The notes below the pieces were generated by a model. The model searched no databases. It had not been told where the DNA came from and was given only the letters and a program-made list of their open reading frames with translations. A stretch of DNA of 64,000 nucleotides from Brachyspira murdochii (GTDB lineage Bacteria; Spirochaetota; JAAYUW01). The translations under genes were made by a program, and so were the position numbers. The stretch's first letter is position 1, and each line of letters opens with the position of its first letter. Positions 8,575 through 18,706 of the stretch are shown here, one piece after another. Location: assembly GCA_020722965.1 (NCBI GenBank), contig DYJT01000007.1, forward strand, positions 30,743 to 94,742, read 5' to 3'.

Positions 8575-10158
8575 TTGGCAAAAAAGCTTGAGATTATCTA
8601 TAAAAAAAATGTATCAAAACGTTTTAAGGATTTTAGAGGATATTTAAAATCATCAAGATTATTTACTTTGGCTTTTGTAATTTTTGTCTTATTATATATT
8701 TTCTTTATTAATTTTTATCTTTTGTTTAATTCGAAAATAAGACTAAATAATATTCCGCTTATTTCAATAATTTTTTTGATCTTATTCTTACTTTTTACTA
8801 TTTGTTTTGTTTATTTATCTTATTTTTATTCAAAAAAAATAAATAAGATTTTTAAAAATAACGATAAAAAGCTTGTTTCACTAGTAAATTCTATTGATTT
8901 ATTAATTTACGAACTTAAACCATATTTAGGTAATCTTTGTGATTCTATGATACCAAATGAAGTTAAAAAGGCAATATCTATTCATATATATTTTTTAAAC
9001 TTTTTAATAACCAACAAAGATGATTATAACACTATTATTGATTTTATCACTTATTTTTATGATATTTTATTTTTAATTATAGATCAATTATTTAAAGAAA
9101 AAAACGATGAAATCAATAATATTAAATCTTTTCTTACCAAATTCACACCTTCTTTTTTTTCAGATATAATCTTAAAATTGTTTCCCGATTGGCATAATAT
9201 CATTGAAAACAACATAAACAAAGAAATATCAAGTCTTTCATTAGGAATAGAATCTCTTCAAAATTTGCAAACTCAGTTTAATAAAGAGATAAATGATATA
9301 GAAAAAAAATTGAATGGTCTTGATGTTGTTATTAAAAAAATAGCTACAGATAATACAGATAATTTTAAAATTTTTTTTGAATCCTTTAATAAGATAATTA
9401 AAAAAATATATAATGACTATGAATTAGTACAATCAAATTTCAATCAGATTAATAAAGCTATAGAGACAATCAACGAGCTTTCAAAAGATATATCTGTTAT
9501 TGCTTTTAACATTGAAATAGAAGCAAGTAAAGTCAAAGATTCAAAAGTTTTCACCGTTTTAGCAAGAGAAGTCAGGAATTTCTCTAATCAACTTTCTGAA
9601 TACTATTTATCTATAAATAATAGAATATCTGACATGAATAAATTCTTATCGACAAACAATTATAATGAACAATATATTAAAAAAAATTTATTTAGCTTTC
9701 TTGATAAAATTGAACTTTTGATTTCAGAATATGATAAAATGTTTTTAGAAATTAGACAATTGAACAATCAATTAATCTATCAAAATAAAGAAAATCAAAA
9801 GTTGTTTTTAATGGATATAAATGAAAATTTAAAAAATATACAAAAATTAGCAATCTACCTTGAAGAACTCGAACATAGAAATAAATTTGCAAATTCCTTA
9901 TTTGAAAAAATGAATAGCTCTATTTCCGATCTTTTCCAAAATTTACAAATTTCGAATATTGATAATAATGAAAGAAAAGAGTTTTATAAAAAATATTTAA
10001 ATGATATAAGCAATTTAATTACAACAAAAGATGAAATAAACTTTTTAAAAAAAGCATATAAAGAATTACTTAATGAAGAATATTTAAAAAAGGATATTGA
10101 ACTTGAAAATAAATATAAAAGTAAAGATGGAAAAGATGAAGGAATAATTATTTTTTAA
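8575..10158 (+). CDS. Divergent MCP-like membrane signalling protein
   Basis: 527 residues from a TTG start at 8575, chosen because AAGGAG at 8564-8569 lies 5 nt before it and no ATG is nearby. Two TM segments at about 30-50 and 60-82 form a short hairpin with almost no extracellular loop. The rest is cytoplasmic, helical and coiled-coil. Residues 305-340 (IAFNIEIEASKV, then FTVLAREVRNFSNQL) align with the MCP hairpin [19 protein letters not shown]...[12 protein letters not shown] but with most tip residues changed. It may be a structural or decoy receptor-like protein. It lies between the true MCP and cheR (3 nt gap), so it is co-expressed with the chemotaxis system. Exact role unknown. Confidence 0.7.
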   Translation: MAKKLEIIYKKNVSKRFKDFRGYLKSSRLFTLAFVIFVLLYIFFINFYLLFNSKIRLNNIPLISIIFLILFLLFTICFVYLSYFYSKKINKIFKNNDKKLVSLVNSIDLLIYELKPYLGNLCDSMIPNEVKKAISIHIYFLNFLITNKDDYNTIIDFITYFYDILFLIIDQLFKEKNDEINNIKSFLTKFTPSFFSDIILKLFPDWHNIIENNINKEISSLSLGIESLQNLQTQFNKEINDIEKKLNGLDVVIKKIATDNTDNFKIFFESFNKIIKKIYNDYELVQSNFNQINKAIETINELSKDISVIAFNIEIEASKVKDSKVFTVLAREVRNFSNQLSEYYLSINNRISDMNKFLSTNNYNEQYIKKNLFSFLDKIELLISEYDKMFLEIRQLNNQLIYQNKENQKLFLMDINENLKNIQKLAIYLEELEHRNKFANSLFEKMNSSISDLFQNLQISNIDNNERKEFYKKYLNDISNLITTKDEINFLKKAYKELLNEEYLKKDIELENKYKSKDGKDEGIIIF

Positions 10159-10161
10159 ATT

Positions 10162-10986
10162 ATGAGCCAACAGAATATTTCAGATGATTTATTTTTAAAA
10201 TTTAAAGATTTGCTATATAGAAAAGCAGGATTAAAACTCGGTCAACATAAGAAATATTTGTTAGAATACAGACTCTCGAAATATATTGGAGAACAGACAG
10301 GTTATTACAATTATGAACAATTTTATAAAGCACTATTAAAAGATAATGATGTTTTAAATATCTTTTTAGAAGAGATGACTACAAATTATACTTATTTTTT
10401 CAGAGAATATATTCATTTTAAATTTTTATATTACTATCTTTTAAACAAAGGTTATGAACAACCTTATATCAATATCTGGAGCTGTGGCTGCGCTAGTGGA
10501 GAAGAACCATATAGCATTGCTATGGTTCTGCGAGATATTCAAAATTTAGAATTATGCAATAAAACTAAAATATTAGCTACAGATATTTCCGAAAAGGTTC
10601 TTTACAAGGCTATATCTGGAATTTACAATAAAAGATCTATAGAAGAAAATTCTGAAATTAATCTAATAAAAAACTATTCAAAATATTTAAAGTATAATAA
10701 AACAGACGATGCTTATCTAGTTAAAGACGAGATTAAAAAGTTTATAACATTCAGAATATTAAATCTCGTCGATGATTACCCTTTCAAAAAGAAGTTTGAT
10801 ATTGTTTTTCTTCGAAATGTTCTTATTTATTTTGATAATAATGTTAAAGAAAAAATATTAAATAAGATTTATGAATTTATTAAACCTCAGGGATACCTTA
10901 TTATTAGTTTATCAGAAAGTTTAGTTGGAATAAAACATAAATTTATTCAGAAAAAGTATTCTATCTATCAAAAAATTATTGACTAA
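10162..10986 (+). CDS. cheR: Chemoreceptor glutamate methyltransferase CheR
   Basis: 274 residues. N-terminal all-helical CheR_N domain (about 1-80) containing TTNYTYFFRE, then an S-adenosylmethionine-dependent methyltransferase fold with NIWSCGCASGEEPYSIAM near residue 105 and DIVFLRNVLIYF near 215. CheR methylates glutamates on chemoreceptors to restore baseline kinase activity after stimulation. No C-terminal TPR is fused. The ATG follows the previous stop by 3 nt, implying translational coupling with the MCP-like gene. A 91 nt gap separates it from cheD. Confidence 0.95.
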   Translation: MSQQNISDDLFLKFKDLLYRKAGLKLGQHKKYLLEYRLSKYIGEQTGYYNYEQFYKALLKDNDVLNIFLEEMTTNYTYFFREYIHFKFLYYYLLNKGYEQPYINIWSCGCASGEEPYSIAMVLRDIQNLELCNKTKILATDISEKVLYKAISGIYNKRSIEENSEINLIKNYSKYLKYNKTDDAYLVKDEIKKFITFRILNLVDDYPFKKKFDIVFLRNVLIYFDNNVKEKILNKIYEFIKPQGYLIISLSESLVGIKHKFIQKKYSIYQKIID

Positions 10987-11077
10987 TGTATCTCTTTTCG
11001 TTATTAATTGTTATAAAAATATTTTAAATATAAATTTTTTACAAAGGTTTTAATAAATTTAAATTTAAGAAAAATTT

Positions 11078-11575
11078 ATGGAATCAAAAGAATTAGATTC
11101 ATATTTTATTAATCCAGGAGAATTGATTATTTCTCAAACTCCACTTATAATTAAAACAGTTTTAGGATCATGTGTTGCTGTTTGTATTCATGATAAAAGG
11201 AATACAGTTGGTGCTATGTGTCATTATCTTTTACCTTTATGCCCAGAAAAAAGTCTTGCCTCGACAAAATATGGAGATATAGCAATTTCTTTGATGATTA
11301 CAAAAATGGTTAAAAGATATTATTGTAAAGTAAACGATTTACAAGGTTATATAATAGGTGGAGCCTTTGTTATATTTGATGAGAAACAGATTTTTTTCGT
11401 GGGTGAAAGGAATGTAGAGATAGCAAAAAAAATGTTAGAAAAATACAAAATCCCAATCATATTTTCCGATATTTTAGGTGAAAAGGGAAGAAAAGTTATT
11501 TTTAATACCAGTAGTGGAGAAATTAAAGTTTCAAAATTGGATCACATAACCCTTGATAATCTTTATGAAAAGTAA
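11078..11575 (+). CDS. cheD: Chemoreceptor glutamine deamidase CheD
   Basis: 165 residues. The catalytic region TVLGSCVAVCIHD carries the conserved Thr and Cys (GSCVAV) and the downstream AMCHYLLP supplies the His of the CheD triad. Later GGAFVIF and GERNVE are conserved family segments. CheD deamidates glutamines of chemoreceptors and, in many bacteria, binds CheC; no cheC is seen here. The gene is 27 nt upstream of cheB and belongs to the adaptation module of this operon. Confidence 0.94.
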   Translation: MESKELDSYFINPGELIISQTPLIIKTVLGSCVAVCIHDKRNTVGAMCHYLLPLCPEKSLASTKYGDIAISLMITKMVKRYYCKVNDLQGYIIGGAFVIFDEKQIFFVGERNVEIAKKMLEKYKIPIIFSDILGEKGRKVIFNTSSGEIKVSKLDHITLDNLYEK

Positions 11576-11602
11576 TATTTGATTAATTATTAGTGGTGAA
11601 AA

Positions 11603-12703
11603 ATGGATAATAAAAAAATTAAAGTTCTTGTAATAGATGATTCTGCGATAGTTAGAGATGTCTTAGGAACTTTCATCTCTTCACAGGATGATATGGAACT
11701 TGTAGCAACTGCCCCAGATCCTTATGTTGGAAGAGATAGGATTGTTCAGCTTAAACCTGATATAGTAACATTAGACATCGAAATGCCCAGAATGGATGGA
11801 CTAACATTCCTTGAAAAATTAATGAAATACTGGCCAATTCCTGTTATAATTGTTAGTTCTATCACACAAAAAGACAATTTAGCAGCAATAAAAGCTCTTG
11901 AACTAGGTGCTTTTGATGTAATAAATAAGCCTTCGGAATCAATTTCAGTAAAAGAAATTAAAGAAGATATTATTATTAAAATTCGTAATGCATATTCACA
12001 AAAAGACCAATTCCTTGAAAAGTTGAAAAACATTTCTAAAAATATTAGCATCCAAAAAGATAAAAATGTGTCCTTTAATAAGGAAAAATCTGAGAAATTT
12101 TCAGGATATTTAAATCAGGTAAAAACTACCGAAAGGATTGTTGCTATTGGTGCATCAACTGGTGGAACAGTTGCTCTTGAATATATCTTCCAGAGACTAC
12201 CAAGGTTAATACCACCTACTTTAGTCGTTCAGCATATGCCACCTACATTTACCTATCAGTTTGCAAAAAGATTAAATGAGTTATGTAAACCTAATGTAAA
12301 AGAGGCGGAAGATGGGGAAATTTTACAGAAAGGAACTATTTATATAGCTCCTGGTGGTTATCATATGGAATTGACAAGAAGTGGTGAGATAATAAAGATT
12401 TCCATTACAGAAGGCGAAAGAGTTCAATATCAAAAACCTTCAGTAGATGTTCTTTTTAAAAGTGTTGCAGCAAAAGCTGGAAAAAACACTCTTGCCATTT
12501 TACTGACAGGGATGGGTAAAGATGGGGCAAGTGGTCTACTGGAAATTAAAAATAAGGGTGGTTATACTATTGCTCAGGATGAAGCAAGCTCAATAGTTTG
12601 GGGAATGCCAAAAGCAGCAATTGAATTAAATGCTGCTGAAGAGATTTTACCCCTTAGTAAGATTCACCAAAAAATAATAGATTTTACTCCAGAGGATATT
12701 TAA
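11603..12703 (+). CDS. cheB: Chemoreceptor methylesterase CheB
   Basis: 366 residues. N-terminal receiver with Asp58 as phospho-acceptor (TLDIEMPRMDG) and Lys109 in NKP; a linker to about 175; C-terminal methylesterase with the full triad Ser185 (GASTGG), His211 (VQHMP) and Asp307 (LTGMGKDG). It removes methyl groups added by CheR when phosphorylated by CheA. It is the last gene of the operon; its stop is only 2 nt from the stop of the convergent V-ATPase D gene, and no terminator hairpin fits between them. Confidence 0.96.
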   Translation: MDNKKIKVLVIDDSAIVRDVLGTFISSQDDMELVATAPDPYVGRDRIVQLKPDIVTLDIEMPRMDGLTFLEKLMKYWPIPVIIVSSITQKDNLAAIKALELGAFDVINKPSESISVKEIKEDIIIKIRNAYSQKDQFLEKLKNISKNISIQKDKNVSFNKEKSEKFSGYLNQVKTTERIVAIGASTGGTVALEYIFQRLPRLIPPTLVVQHMPPTFTYQFAKRLNELCKPNVKEAEDGEILQKGTIYIAPGGYHMELTRSGEIIKISITEGERVQYQKPSVDVLFKSVAAKAGKNTLAILLTGMGKDGASGLLEIKNKGGYTIAQDEASSIVWGMPKAAIELNAAEEILPLSKIHQKIIDFTPEDI

Positions 12704-12705
12704 AA

Positions 12706-13332
12706 TTACCCTCTTTCCTTCCTGACAATATCTTTAATCTTCATTATCCTTACAAGATTTGATCTTTCCATCTCATTTATCTTCATCGTAACAAACCTTA
12801 TCGCAGATTCGAGTTCGGGAATTAAAACATACTCTAAGGCATTTACCCTTCTTCTTGTAACCTCTATTTCCTGCGCTAAAAGCTTTACTTCATTTTCTAT
12901 CTGGCTAAGGTTAATAAGATCGGCTGCCAAATCGGCAAAAGTTTCAACTGCAATATCTAAATCTGCTGCTGTTGTAATCTTGGAATAGCTTTCTTCATTG
13001 TCTTCTATATTGACCTTGAATACTGGAATCTTAACAGACATTACATTCTTTAATTTTTCAGTTAATTTAACCTTTTTTACGGGTAAAAAAAGGGCATTTT
13101 CGAGTTCACTATCATTCATTACAGTTCTTGTCAATATAATTGCAGCATATGCTTTCTTTAATTTTTTTTCAACATCCTTTCTAAGTGTCTTGTAAGAATC
13201 AATTATAGTGAAAAATTCTCTGACAAGTTGATCCTGCTTATCTTTTAGTAACTTATGCCCCTTATAAGCGAGTTTAACTCTCTTTTTAAGTTGCATAAGC
13301 TCCATTCTTGTTGCAGCAACTTTTATTTCCAT
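12706..13332 (-). CDS. atpD: V-type ATP synthase/ATPase subunit D
   Basis: 208 residues, the usual length, with the family's N-terminal AATRMELMQLKKRVKLAYKG and C-terminal RRRVNALEYVLIPEL conserved helices. Subunit D is the long antiparallel coiled coil forming the central rotor shaft inside the A3B3 ring. It is the last gene of the nine-gene operon and is separated from atpB by 128 nt, the largest gap in the cluster, which holds phased A-tracts. AAGGGA precedes the ATG by about 6 nt. Confidence 0.94.
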   Translation of the reverse strand: MEIKVAATRMELMQLKKRVKLAYKGHKLLKDKQDQLVREFFTIIDSYKTLRKDVEKKLKKAYAAIILTRTVMNDSELENALFLPVKKVKLTEKLKNVMSVKIPVFKVNIEDNEESYSKITTAADLDIAVETFADLAADLINLSQIENEVKLLAQEIEVTRRRVNALEYVLIPELESAIRFVTMKINEMERSNLVRIMKIKDIVRKERG

Positions 13333-13429
13333 CTTGTTCCCTTAATTTTATTCGCTTACCACCAAATTATAATTTTCCTACAAAAAATTATTTTATCATT
13401 ATTATTTTATCAAAATTATTTTATTACAA

Positions 13430-13458
13430 TTTTTTTTCATTTTTTTTACATTTTTTTT
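13430..13458. repeat. Three phased 8-bp A/T tracts between atpB and atpD
   Basis: Three runs of eight T (plus strand) start at 13430, 13440 and 13451, that is 10 and 11 bp apart, immediately after the atpB stop codon in the direction of transcription. A-tracts in helical phase are known to bend DNA. On the operon transcript they are A-runs, so they are not a U-tract terminator. Confidence 0.7.
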
Positions 13459-13460
13459 AA

Positions 13461-14843
13461 CTAGGCTTTCAGATATTTTTCAAGATAAGCATCTCTAATT
13501 CTTTTTAATTCTGTTTTTGGTATCATTTTAAATAATTCCCACGAAAGATTTAAAGTTTCAATTATTGATCTATTCTCATACTCTCCCTGCTTTATGTAAC
13601 GTGCCTCAAACTCTTCTGCAAATTTATAATAGATCTTATCAATTTCCGATAAAGCTGCCTGACCAAGTATCGCTTCCAGTTCTCTTGCTTCAAGACCAGA
13701 GGCATAACACGCGAACAATTGATTAAAAACATCTGCATGATCCTCTCTTGTTTTACCCTTACCTATACCTTTATCTTTCAATCTTGAAAGACTTTGAAGT
13801 ACATCGACAGGTGGATAAATTCCTTTTCTATGCAATGATCTTGAAAAGACTATCTGGCCTTCTGTAATGTAACCTGTTAAGTCTGGTATAGGATGAGTCT
13901 TATCGTCTTCTGGCATGGTAAGTATGGGAATCTGTGTAATAGAACCTTCTTTTCCCTTTATTCTTCCGGCTCTTTCATAGATAGTTGAAAGGTCTGTATA
14001 AAGATAACCAGGATAACCTCTTCTACCAGGAACTTCCTGCCTTGCAGCGGAAATTTCTCTTAATGCTTCACAATAGTTTGTCATGTCTGTTAGAATGACA
14101 AGGACATGCATGCCTTTATCAAAAGCCAGATACTCGGCTGTTGTTAATGCCAATCTTGGAGTAGCTATTCTTTCAATAGCCGGGTCATTTGCAAGATTTA
14201 TAAAAAGAACGGTCCTTTCGATTGCACCAGTTTTTTGGAAGTCTTCTATAAAGAATTGTGCCTCTTCGAATGTTATACCCATAGCGGCGAAGACAACGGC
14301 AAATTTGGTAATTGGTTGATCTTCTTTCTCAAGAACCTTTGCCTGTCTGGCTATTTGAGCCGCAAGTCTATTATGAGGAAGTCCAGAGCCAGAGAATATA
14401 GGAAGTTTTTGCCCTCTTACCAATGTATTTAAGCCATCTATAGTAGAAATTCCTGTCTGAATAAATTCATTTGGATAATCTCTTGCATATGGATTTATCG
14501 GAGAACCATTTATATCTTTTGTAACTTCTGGTAAAATTCTCTCTTTTCCATCGATAGGTCTTCCCTGACCATCGAAAACACGACCCAACATATCCTCAGA
14601 TAGAGCTATCTCTACACCTTTACCCAAAAACCTGACCTTAGATTGCTCAATATTTATCCCTCTTGCTCCCTCAAAAAGTTGAACCAAAGCCATATCTTTA
14701 TTTACTTCAAGAACTTTTCCATTTCGAACTTCTTTTGTTTGAAGTTCTATTTCAACAAGTTCCTCATATTTTACATTTTCTACATTCTTAACAAGCATCA
14801 ATGGACCAACTATCTCTGCGATTGTTTTATATTCTTTAATCAT
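13461..14843 (-). CDS. atpB: V-type ATPase regulatory subunit B
   Basis: 460 residues. It aligns throughout with V/A-type B subunits: [20 protein letters not shown] replaces the Walker A loop of the catalytic subunit, and [20 protein letters not shown] is the signature stretch. It alternates with subunit A in the A3B3 head and contributes the arginine side of the catalytic site without hydrolysing ATP itself. The gene starts 24 nt after the atpA stop. No truncation is seen. Confidence 0.96.
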   Translation of the reverse strand: MIKEYKTIAEIVGPLMLVKNVENVKYEELVEIELQTKEVRNGKVLEVNKDMALVQLFEGARGINIEQSKVRFLGKGVEIALSEDMLGRVFDGQGRPIDGKERILPEVTKDINGSPINPYARDYPNEFIQTGISTIDGLNTLVRGQKLPIFSGSGLPHNRLAAQIARQAKVLEKEDQPITKFAVVFAAMGITFEEAQFFIEDFQKTGAIERTVLFINLANDPAIERIATPRLALTTAEYLAFDKGMHVLVILTDMTNYCEALREISAARQEVPGRRGYPGYLYTDLSTIYERAGRIKGKEGSITQIPILTMPEDDKTHPIPDLTGYITEGQIVFSRSLHRKGIYPPVDVLQSLSRLKDKGIGKGKTREDHADVFNQLFACYASGLEARELEAILGQAALSEIDKIYYKFAEEFEARYIKQGEYENRSIIETLNLSWELFKMIPKTELKRIRDAYLEKYLKA

Positions 14844-14867
14844 GAGAAACTCCTTAGTAACTATGTA

Positions 14868-16634
14868 TTATATGGTATATTTATCTTTCAGATTCTGCAT
14901 CTGCTGGATTATTTCATCTTTTATATTTATTATCTTATCTATTTCTTTTTCATCTACATATTTCATTCTGGCTATCTTTTCTTTTACTTCAAGTGAAATG
15001 ATATCTTTTACAGGTATATCTAAATGAGCTAAATTCATAGCCTGATCATGGAAAAATAGAATGACAGAAAGCATCTGGTATGATTTATAAGAACTGGTAT
15101 AGGTATCAACTTCATGAAATGCATTCTGATGAAGATAGTCTTCTCTTATAGATTTTGCACTATCCATATACACCCTATTCTCGGCTGAAAGGGCGTCCAA
15201 TCCTACAAGTCTAACTATCTCTTCAAGTTCTGATTCTTTTTGTAATATTGTCATAGCCTTTATTTTCAAGTCAGGCCAATCATTCCCAACATTTTGCATA
15301 AGCCACTGTTTAATGTTATTGTCATAAAGTGTATATGATGTAAGCCAATCTATCGCAGGAAAATGTCTTTTATATGCAAGATTTGCAGAAAGTGACCAGA
15401 AAACCTTTACAACCCTTAGAGTAGCTTGAACAACAGGATCAGACAGGTCTCCTCCTGGAGGTGATACTGCACCAATAACTGTTAAAGAACCTTCGTTACT
15501 TCGTAAACCTGAGGTTAGAACTTTACCTGCTCTTTCATAAAATTCCGAAATTCTAGTTCCAAGGTAAGCTGGGTAACCCTCTTCACCCGGCATTTCCTCG
15601 AGTCTTCCAGACATTTCTCTCATAGCTTCTGCCCATCTTGAGGTTGAATCCGCCATCAAAGCGACAGAATATCCCATATCTCTAAAATATTCTGCAAGAG
15701 TAATACCGGTATAAACTGATGCTTCTCTTGCTGCAACAGGCATGTTAGATGTATTTGCTATTAATATCGTTCTTTTCATAAGGGGTTCACCAGATTTCGG
15801 ATCTTTTAACTCGGGAAACTCTAAAAGAACATCTGTCATCTCATTCCCTCTTTCGCCACATCCAACATATACTATTACCTCTGCATCAGCCCATTTTGCA
15901 AGTTGATGCTGAACAACTGTTTTCCCTGAACCAAAAGGACCAGGAACACATGCTGTGCCACCTTTTGCTACAGGGAAAAATGTATCAATTACTCTTTGAC
16001 CTGTTAACATCGGTTGGTCTGGATTCTTTTTTACCTTGAATGGTCTTGGTTTTCTAACCGGCCATGTTTGAAGCATTTGAATTTTGATTGTTTCACCATT
16101 TTTTGTCTTTACGAGTGCAACAGCTTCTAAGACATTGAATTCTCCCTCATCGATGGATTCAATAGTACCTTCAACGCCATGGGGTATCATTATGTAATGC
16201 TTTATCAAAATAGTTTCCTGCACATAACCTATAATGTCTCCACCGATTACAGAATCGCCTTTTTTTGCAGTTGGAATAAAATGCCATTTTATTTCCTTAT
16301 CTATTGCAGGAACACTGATCCCTCTTGTTAAGAGATCTCCAGCTTTACTTGCTATAAGATCAAGAGGCCTTTGGATTCCATCATATATCTTAGAAATAAG
16401 TCCAGGACCTAACTCTACAGATAAAGGCATTCCAAGAGAATAAACAGGATCGCCAACTCCTATTCCAGATGTTTCTTCATATACCTGAATTGAAGCCTTA
16501 TCCCCTCTCATCTCTATAACTTCACCTATAAGTTCAAGCTTTGAAACCTTAACAACATCGAATAAGTTGGCTGTTTCCATTCCTTCGGCTATGATTAATG
16601 GGCCTGCGACTTTGACTATTTTACCACTTTTCAT
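14868..16634 (-). CDS. atpA: V-type ATPase catalytic subunit A
   Basis: 588 residues. The Walker A loop is GPFGSGKT, preceded by the family's GGTACVPG, and followed by [12 protein letters not shown] and the Walker [17 protein letters not shown] region. The long insertion between about residues 115 and 190 (the non-homologous region that distinguishes V/A-type A subunits from F-type beta) is present. Hydrolyses or makes ATP in the head of the rotary enzyme. It follows atpF after 15 nt. Confidence 0.97.
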   Translation of the reverse strand: MKSGKIVKVAGPLIIAEGMETANLFDVVKVSKLELIGEVIEMRGDKASIQVYEETSGIGVGDPVYSLGMPLSVELGPGLISKIYDGIQRPLDLIASKAGDLLTRGISVPAIDKEIKWHFIPTAKKGDSVIGGDIIGYVQETILIKHYIMIPHGVEGTIESIDEGEFNVLEAVALVKTKNGETIKIQMLQTWPVRKPRPFKVKKNPDQPMLTGQRVIDTFFPVAKGGTACVPGPFGSGKTVVQHQLAKWADAEVIVYVGCGERGNEMTDVLLEFPELKDPKSGEPLMKRTILIANTSNMPVAAREASVYTGITLAEYFRDMGYSVALMADSTSRWAEAMREMSGRLEEMPGEEGYPAYLGTRISEFYERAGKVLTSGLRSNEGSLTVIGAVSPPGGDLSDPVVQATLRVVKVFWSLSANLAYKRHFPAIDWLTSYTLYDNNIKQWLMQNVGNDWPDLKIKAMTILQKESELEEIVRLVGLDALSAENRVYMDSAKSIREDYLHQNAFHEVDTYTSSYKSYQMLSVILFFHDQAMNLAHLDIPVKDIISLEVKEKIARMKYVDEKEIDKIINIKDEIIQQMQNLKDKYTI

Positions 16635-16649
16635 TTAGTCCTCCACGAA

Positions 16650-16982
16650 TCAAAAAAATGAACCACCTAACGCTTTTTCTACAAGTTTTTTCATAGAATT
16701 AAATGCAATATCCTTATCTTCCGATGTTGTTGGAATGACTGTAAGAATAGGATACTGCTTATTTCTTAAAAAATCATCTAACTCTTTTTCACAAATTAAA
16801 TAATAATTTTCCGTTAAATACACGATTTTATAATTTTTTCTTAAAATAGCTATTATCATTTGCTTAATCTGATTTTCATCTGCTTTAGTAATTTCGTATG
16901 TGTCAAAACCTATGGTTTTAAATCCCAAAATAGAGTCTTTATCACCAACTACGGCAATCTGATTTTCTTTTAATTCACTCAT
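16650..16982 (-). CDS. atpF: V-type ATPase subunit F
   Basis: 110 residues, the size of V/A-type F subunits (called NtpG in Enterococcus). The start IAVVGDKDSILGFKTIGF is the typical Rossmann-like opening, and YKIVYLTENYYLI matches the second conserved strand. It binds subunit D on the central stalk. Its ATG abuts the stop codon of atpC with no gap, so translation is probably coupled. Confidence 0.9.
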   Translation of the reverse strand: MSELKENQIAVVGDKDSILGFKTIGFDTYEITKADENQIKQMIIAILRKNYKIVYLTENYYLICEKELDDFLRNKQYPILTVIPTTSEDKDIAFNSMKKLVEKALGGSFF

Positions 16983-18077
16983 TTAAAAACCTCGATTTTC
17001 TCTTACATAACTTTTTCTGATAAGCTTTTCGATTAAATCTTTAGGTAAATTATTTTTCTTACCTATATAAATAATTTTAATATTTTTTAACTCAATCTCT
17101 TTTGCCCATTTGTAAGATAAAAGATTTTCAAAATTAAAAAAAGCAGACTTCATATTTTCTTGAAGCAATAAGGTAAGTTGATCATCGATCCATTTTTCGA
17201 GTAAAGATAGATTTTTATCCTTTAGCGTAAAATTGATAATATCCATAATTTCAGTGGAAAAAGGATTTTCAACAAACAACTGCCCTGTTTTCTCAAACTT
17301 ATTTTCCATTAAATAAGAAGATACCTGCTTTGAAATAATTTTAGATTCGATATAAAATGGTTGAAAATCATAAAACTCTTTCTTTTCAAAGAATAATCTT
17401 AAAATATTTTTTAAATTTATTAAACCAGAAAAAAGATCATAAAAAATTAATAATAGTTCAGAATTACTTCTTTTTACAATTTTATTTATCTGCTCAAAGT
17501 AAAATTTATCTATAAGTATATCCAGTTTTAAAGCAGTTAAATTATCTATACCTAATTTTATAAGCTTCTGTGCAAGATCGTTTAAAATTGTATCTTCGAT
17601 ATATTTTTCAAAAAAATTATTTGAATTAAGAAAATCTTTATAGAATAAGAGTATTTGGTTCTTATTATGAAGAGAATATTGAGTTAGTGGAAGATTCGCT
17701 AAATCTTCTGTCGATATTGATTTTTCATTATTTTCAAAAAAAAGAACTTTTTTACCTATAATTTTTAAGTTAATGCACTCATTCTGTAGATAAAATAAGG
17801 GACTTAAATAGTTTAAATTAGAAATGCTTATCAGTTCTTCTAATAATTTATATAGATGCCATAATTCCCATTCGTAGATTTTTTCAAAAGATAGATTCTC
17901 CTTTTCATCGTGTAGATGGTAACCTTTTTCTACCAGGATTGAAAAAAACTTCGAAAAATCAACCTCATTCATCTCTGCGAAGTCACCATCTGAAAGAAGT
18001 TGTTTTTCTTTTGATTTAATAACAGAACTGAGATAAGCAAAATCTGAACTATCTTTTAATTTTATATTAGATAACAT
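16983..18077 (-). CDS. atpC: V-type ATPase subunit C
   Basis: 364 residues, mostly helical, starting with the DFAYLSSVIKSKEKQLLSD segment typical of C/AC39-family subunits, and holding NLTALKLDIL and INLKNILRLFF repeats expected of this funnel-shaped protein. Subunit C connects the central shaft to the membrane c-ring. Sequence is divergent, as is normal for this subunit, but position between E and F genes settles the assignment. Its start overlaps the end of atpE by 11 nt. Confidence 0.85.
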   Translation of the reverse strand: MLSNIKLKDSSDFAYLSSVIKSKEKQLLSDGDFAEMNEVDFSKFFSILVEKGYHLHDEKENLSFEKIYEWELWHLYKLLEELISISNLNYLSPLFYLQNECINLKIIGKKVLFFENNEKSISTEDLANLPLTQYSLHNKNQILLFYKDFLNSNNFFEKYIEDTILNDLAQKLIKLGIDNLTALKLDILIDKFYFEQINKIVKRSNSELLLIFYDLFSGLINLKNILRLFFEKKEFYDFQPFYIESKIISKQVSSYLMENKFEKTGQLFVENPFSTEIMDIINFTLKDKNLSLLEKWIDDQLTLLLQENMKSAFFNFENLLSYKWAKEIELKNIKIIYIGKKNNLPKDLIEKLIRKSYVRENRGF

Positions 18078-18654
18078 GTAATATTTTCCCTATATGATTT
18101 TCTAGTTTTTCTTTTTTCCTTTTCATTATTGATTCAAAAGTTAGATTTGTCTCTATCTTCTTGACCTCATTTAATAGTATTATTCCTTTCTCAATTTTAT
18201 CTGAACTTTTAATATCTTTAAAAGAATAGCCTTTTTCTTTGATTTTTTTAAATAAGAGATCTTTTATCCTTGGATATTCTTTTTCTGAAATAAAGATTAC
18301 CTCTTCTTTTTTCTCTGAATATCTTTCTAATAGATCAAGAATGATAGATATGTATTTATCATCATCAATCTTCAAGATTTCTTGATATGCTTTTTCAAAG
18401 ACATCATTAATTATCTGCCTTTTCTTTTTAAGTATCTGATTCTTTTGTTCTAGTTTTGCGTTCAATAATCTTGAATGATGATTTTCTTCTATTTCTCTTT
18501 CAATCTCTTTAGATTTTTCATTAAAAATTAGTTCAATTTCCTTATCTATTTCTTTTTTTTTCTCTAAAATCTTCTGATCCCATTCTTTTTCAATCTGATC
18601 TTTCTTTATTTCATAATCCGAGACCAATTTGGAAATAATTTCGGAAAATCCCAT
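18067..18654 (-). CDS. atpE: V-type ATPase peripheral stalk subunit E
   Basis: 195 residues. The first about 110 residues are a Lys/Glu-rich coiled coil, followed by a small globular C-terminal domain (FISEKEYPRIKDLLFKKIK onward), the normal plan of subunit E. With the G/H-type coiled coil encoded at the head of the operon it would form the peripheral stators. Overlaps atpC by 11 nt. Sequence similarity alone would be weak; gene order is strong support. Confidence 0.85.
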   Translation of the reverse strand: MGFSEIISKLVSDYEIKKDQIEKEWDQKILEKKKEIDKEIELIFNEKSKEIEREIEENHHSRLLNAKLEQKNQILKKKRQIINDVFEKAYQEILKIDDDKYISIILDLLERYSEKKEEVIFISEKEYPRIKDLLFKKIKEKGYSFKDIKSSDKIEKGIILLNEVKKIETNLTFESIMKRKKEKLENHIGKILHVI

Positions 18655-18706
18655 ATTCCCTCTTTTTAACTTTAAAGATTAGTCGTTATAACTTTCTGAA
18701 TATATA

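Noticed and set aside
12706..12706. Bidirectional terminator between cheB and atpD
   Set aside because: Only 2 nt separate the two stop codons and no GC-rich hairpin is present in the flanking coding ends.
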